A DNA stretch of 46,476 nt, taken from contig JAFQAR010000042.1 in NCBI GenBank assembly GCA_017399905.1, positions 1 to 46,476 on the forward strand, written 5' to 3'. How positions within the stretch are numbered: the stretch's first letter is position 1; each line of letters begins with the position of its first letter. Of the stretch, positions 43,926 to 46,476 are shown piece by piece. Both the position numbers and the translations under genes were made by a program. The notes below the pieces were generated by a model. That model did no database searches and was not told where the DNA came from. It saw nothing but the letters and a program-made list of their open reading frames with translations. Source of the DNA: Bacteroidales bacterium (GTDB taxonomy: Bacteria > Bacteroidota > Bacteroidia > Bacteroidales > UBA932).

Positions 43926-45884
43926 CTATTGAAGCGGCGGAGGGACGGTACCTTCATCTATAAGCAGACGGAGCAGCTCCGCCCAACTTTGCGACAATGA
44001 TGAAGCCGGTGAAGAAAAGTGCCGCGCCACATCATCAAGCGTATAACGTCCTTTCATCCTGTCATTGATGAAGCCGGAAATTTCTACGGCAGGGTCTTCT
44101 GACTCATCTGCTTTCCTTTGATACGATTTATTTCCGGAATCACGGCAGACATCGCATGTACCGCAGGCAGGGCTTTCCTTCTGACCGAAGTAATCCAGAA
44201 GGTATGAACTGCGGCAGGTATCTTCCTGGCTGATGTAATCTATCATCTTCTGCATCCTCTCCATGGCTGAATTCTTCAGGAGATTGTAACGGGCCGGATC
44301 GAGATTGACATTCTTCGGGCGAAGCCGTTCATGATGAAGGAAAAGGACTGTCGCATGGTCACACGGTATATACTTTATGACATGCTCGAGCGAGAGCTTG
44401 TACAGAAGCTGACGAAGCATAGGGACCTGCACATCTATCAGTCCTGCCAGATATTCCTCGTCCACAGGAACAGGGAAGGAGAAGACTCCTGTATATCTGC
44501 GCATTATGATTTCGAGGAGCCGGACCATCTTCGGGTCCGGAAACTCTACGTCATAGAGTTCATTGCGGCTGACTGAAATCTGCACCTTAGTGGATATGTC
44601 GACGTCCTCCGACATCGTCCAGTGGCCCGTCCTTTCCAAGTAGACAACCGCATAGTAGGCAGCCTGCCTCTGCAGCCTGAACCTGCGGCAGAATCCGTCA
44701 AGGTCGAACTTCAGTTGCCGTCCCGCACCTGCATCATATGGTATGTCGAAGAAGACATGGACCTTATGGTATATGTCCTCGATATATTCAAGTGAAGGGA
44801 ATGACACAGATGCAATCTGCCTCAGACGCTTGGTATCCGAAGAATTCCATAATGTGACGGCAAAGCTTCTCTTTCCGTCACGTCCTCCCCTGCCGGCCTC
44901 CTGAAAATATGCTTCGGGACTGTCCGGAACATCGAAATGCACCACAAAGCGCACATCAGGCTTGTCTATACCCATTCCGAAAGCGTTGGTACATACCATA
45001 ACCCTTATGTTTCCGCTTTTCCAACGTGCCTGGCGGTCACTTCGTGAATCAGGTCCGAGACCGGCATGATAAAATGAAGACGACACACCGTTTGCGGCCA
45101 GGAAGGAGGCCAGTTCTTCGGTCTTCTTACGGCTGCGGACATATACGATTCCTGTTCCGGAGACGCCTGTACAGATATTGAGGAGCTGTCCCAGCTTATC
45201 CTCGCACCTGCGCACGATATAGGACAGGTTAGGACGTTCGAATCCGCTCTTTATCAGACACTTTTCGTCAAAACCGAGACGTAGCATTATATCTTCTGCA
45301 ACATCCGGCGTAGCAGTGGCCGTCAAAGCTATCACAGGGGCATCCACCAGTTCACGGAGCTGGCCGATCTGAAGATAATCCGGACGGAAATCATAGCCCC
45401 ACTGGGAGATGCAATGGGCTTCGTCAACAACGATGTAGCTTACATTCATCTCCTGAAGATAACTCCGGAAGAGAGAGGTTCCGAGACGTTCCGGAGAAAC
45501 ATAAAGGAACTTGAAGTCACCGTAGGCAGCATTGTTCAGAGCAAGGTCCACTTCCCTCCTGCCCATTCCTGCATTCACGCAAAGAGCCTTTATACCACGG
45601 TCATTCAGATTCTGCACCTGATCCTTCATAAGGGCGATCAGAGGCGTGACGACAATGGCGATGCCTTCCTTCATCATCGCCGGGACCTGGAAACAGACGG
45701 ATTTTCCACCGCCTGTAGGAAGTATGGCAAGTACATCCTTTCCATCCAAAGCAGCACGTACAATCTCTTCCTGCTTCGGACGGAAAGAATCATATCCCCA
45801 ATACGCCTTAAGGACTTCCGACGGTGTCATATTTACATTCATTCCGTTCCCGTTAAAGCGGCCATCCTCCTTTTCAGCCGTCAA
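43926..45884 (-). CDS. recQ: ATP-dependent DNA helicase RecQ
   Basis: 652 residues from the first ATG; internal ATGs at codons 15 (45842) and 19 give ends closer to the usual start, and the candidate -7 element (45901-45908) would leave only about a 10-nt leader for the first. Superfamily 2 motifs: LPTGGGKSVCFQVPA (Walker A), VDEAHCISQWGYDFRPDY (DEAH and aromatic loop), TATATP, and QEAGRGGRDG (motif VI). The RecQ-Ct zinc site is visible as CRSSYLLDYFG...CGTCDVC. The C-terminus (about 595-652) is a short winged or HRDC-like helix bundle. Role: recombination and fork repair. Confidence 0.95.
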   Translation of the reverse strand: MTAEKEDGRFNGNGMNVNMTPSEVLKAYWGYDSFRPKQEEIVRAALDGKDVLAILPTGGGKSVCFQVPAMMKEGIAIVVTPLIALMKDQVQNLNDRGIKALCVNAGMGRREVDLALNNAAYGDFKFLYVSPERLGTSLFRSYLQEMNVSYIVVDEAHCISQWGYDFRPDYLQIGQLRELVDAPVIALTATATPDVAEDIMLRLGFDEKCLIKSGFERPNLSYIVRRCEDKLGQLLNICTGVSGTGIVYVRSRKKTEELASFLAANGVSSSFYHAGLGPDSRSDRQARWKSGNIRVMVCTNAFGMGIDKPDVRFVVHFDVPDSPEAYFQEAGRGGRDGKRSFAVTLWNSSDTKRLRQIASVSFPSLEYIEDIYHKVHVFFDIPYDAGAGRQLKFDLDGFCRRFRLQRQAAYYAVVYLERTGHWTMSEDVDISTKVQISVSRNELYDVEFPDPKMVRLLEIIMRRYTGVFSFPVPVDEEYLAGLIDVQVPMLRQLLYKLSLEHVIKYIPCDHATVLFLHHERLRPKNVNLDPARYNLLKNSAMERMQKMIDYISQEDTCRSSYLLDYFGQKESPACGTCDVCRDSGNKSYQRKADESEDPAVEISGFINDRMKGRYTLDDVARHFSSPASSLSQSWAELLRLLIDEGTVPPPLQ

Positions 45885-45900
45885 GCCGTATATTCTTCAG

Positions 45901-45908
45901 CAAATGTA
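45901..45908 (-). promoter_or_regulatory. Candidate -7 element for recQ
   Basis: Minus-strand TACATTTG. A start site near 45894 fits the internal ATG at 45842 better than the first ATG at 45884. Confidence 0.4.
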
Positions 45909-45929
45909 GTCAAAATATCCTCTTCAGAG

Positions 45930-45960
45930 TTTGCCGAATCGCAAAAAAAGTTTATTTTTG
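45930..45960 (+). promoter_or_regulatory. Promoter of pckA
   Basis: TTTG (45930-45933), 19 nt, TATTTTTG (45953-45960): exact Bacteroidota consensus at both boxes, giving a leader of about 43 nt before ATG 46010. Confidence 0.75.
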
Positions 45961-46009
45961 CATGGATATATGAATTTTAGTTAAACCTTAAATATTTTTA
46001 TAAGAAATT

Positions 46010-46476
46010 ATGAGCAAAATTGATTTGACCAAGTACGGTATTACCGACGTGAAGGAAGTTCTTCACAACCCGTCTTATGAGGTACTCTTCGCAGAGGAGA
46101 CCGATCCAAGCCTCGAGGGATACGAGAAAGGCCAGCTTACAGAGCTTGATACCATCAACGTGATGACCGGTATCTACACAGGACGTTCTCCTAAGGACAA
46201 GTTCTTTGTAATGAACGAGGCCAGCAAGGACACCGTATGGTGGACTTCAGAGGAGTACAAGAACGACAACAAGCCTTGCTCTGAGGAAGCTTGGGCAGAC
46301 CTCCGCGCAAAGGCCATCAAGCAGCTCAACACAGCTAAGAAGCTTTATGTAGTTGACACATTCTGCGGCACCAACGAGGCTACCCGTCTCAAGGTACGTT
46401 TCATCATGGAGGTTGCATGGCAGGCACACTTCGTAAAGAACATGTTCATCCGTCCTACAGAGGAGGAGCTTGCAAA
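46010..46476 (+). CDS. pckA: Phosphoenolpyruvate carboxykinase (ATP), N-terminal part (partial)
   Basis: 155 codons are visible before the window ends. The protein begins [20 protein letters not shown] and contains the family stretch [18 protein letters not shown] followed by [20 protein letters not shown], which identify ATP-dependent PEP carboxykinase; in Bacteroidales it usually works in the carboxylating direction, toward oxaloacetate for succinate fermentation. The P-loop and metal ligands lie beyond the edge. Strong promoter just upstream. Confidence 0.94.
   Translation, partial: MSKIDLTKYGITDVKEVLHNPSYEVLFAEETDPSLEGYEKGQLTELDTINVMTGIYTGRSPKDKFFVMNEASKDTVWWTSEEYKNDNKPCSEEAWADLRAKAIKQLNTAKKLYVVDTFCGTNEATRLKVRFIMEVAWQAHFVKNMFIRPTEEELA

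Overview
The window is a gene-dense stretch (about 46.5 kb, no gene-free gap above 300 bases) of a Bacteroidales-type chromosome, probably from an uncultured gut or rumen lineage. The evidence is a short primary sigma factor without region 1.1, many promoters of the Bacteroidota type (TTTG, 19-20 nt, TAnnTTTG), mostly weak or absent Shine-Dalgarno sequences, a V/A-type ATPase ending in the order D-I-K, fimbrillin-like lipoproteins, a FISUMP-like domain, a DPP IV-type S9 peptidase and an M64 peptidase. I cannot place it below order. I see no transposon, integrase, CRISPR array or phage block; most genes are housekeeping.

Layout. 1-2355: end of a V/A-type ATPase operon (D, I, K); the K subunit keeps the residue set known for Na+ binding. 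2370-7844: ndk, gpsA, a small membrane protein, a DPP IV-like peptidase and L-serine ammonia-lyase. 8031-9531: an AraC-family regulator followed at 7 bp by an orphan protein with a PD-(D/E)XK-like pattern. 9528-13484 (minus): a YgiQ-family radical SAM protein, an M20 dipeptidase and pyrF. 13698-16046: a small membrane protein, a 50-residue peptide gene and a fimbrillin/FISUMP lipoprotein. 16134-16911 (minus): a mini winged-helix protein and rubrerythrin. 17028-21632 (minus): degQ/htrA, primary sigma factor, argS and a small outer-membrane barrel, packed as an operon with a candidate operator upstream. 21841-24957: dnaN, a DEDDh exonuclease, a degenerate FAH-fold protein and a thioredoxin-like lipoprotein. 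A tRNA-Thr(CGU) follows at 25013-25085 (minus), then a flavoprotein (25162-26499).

26624-29062 holds a second short peptide gene plus a fimbrillin/beta-helix lipoprotein. 29155-31994: mnmA, cdd, the SRP RNA gene ffs and a secreted protein. 31991-36000 (minus): M64 peptidase, a COG2509 flavoprotein and tsaD. About 36112-43912 (plus): tamB, an RsmI-like methyltransferase, folB, mtaB and a PhnP-like hydrolase, with overlapping or very short junctions. 43926-45884 (minus): recQ. 46010-end: start of pckA.

The most unusual feature is a repeated two-gene module. In two distant places (13972-16046 and 26624-29062) a peptide gene of 41-50 codons with no signal peptide sits just upstream of a large lipoprotein with a fimbrillin-like N-terminal half. 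The two peptides align without gaps over 18 residues (P..I/L.V/I..L.LE/DG.L/V..S pattern) and then diverge into acidic, glycine-rich tails; the lipoproteins diverge in their C-terminal halves (FISUMP versus beta-helix). Other points for follow-up are the tamB start, which lies upstream of its apparent promoter; the degenerate FAH protein; the PD-(D/E)XK-like orphan; the inverted repeat before degQ-rpoD; and a possible antisense small RNA next to a C8 tract before the AraC gene.
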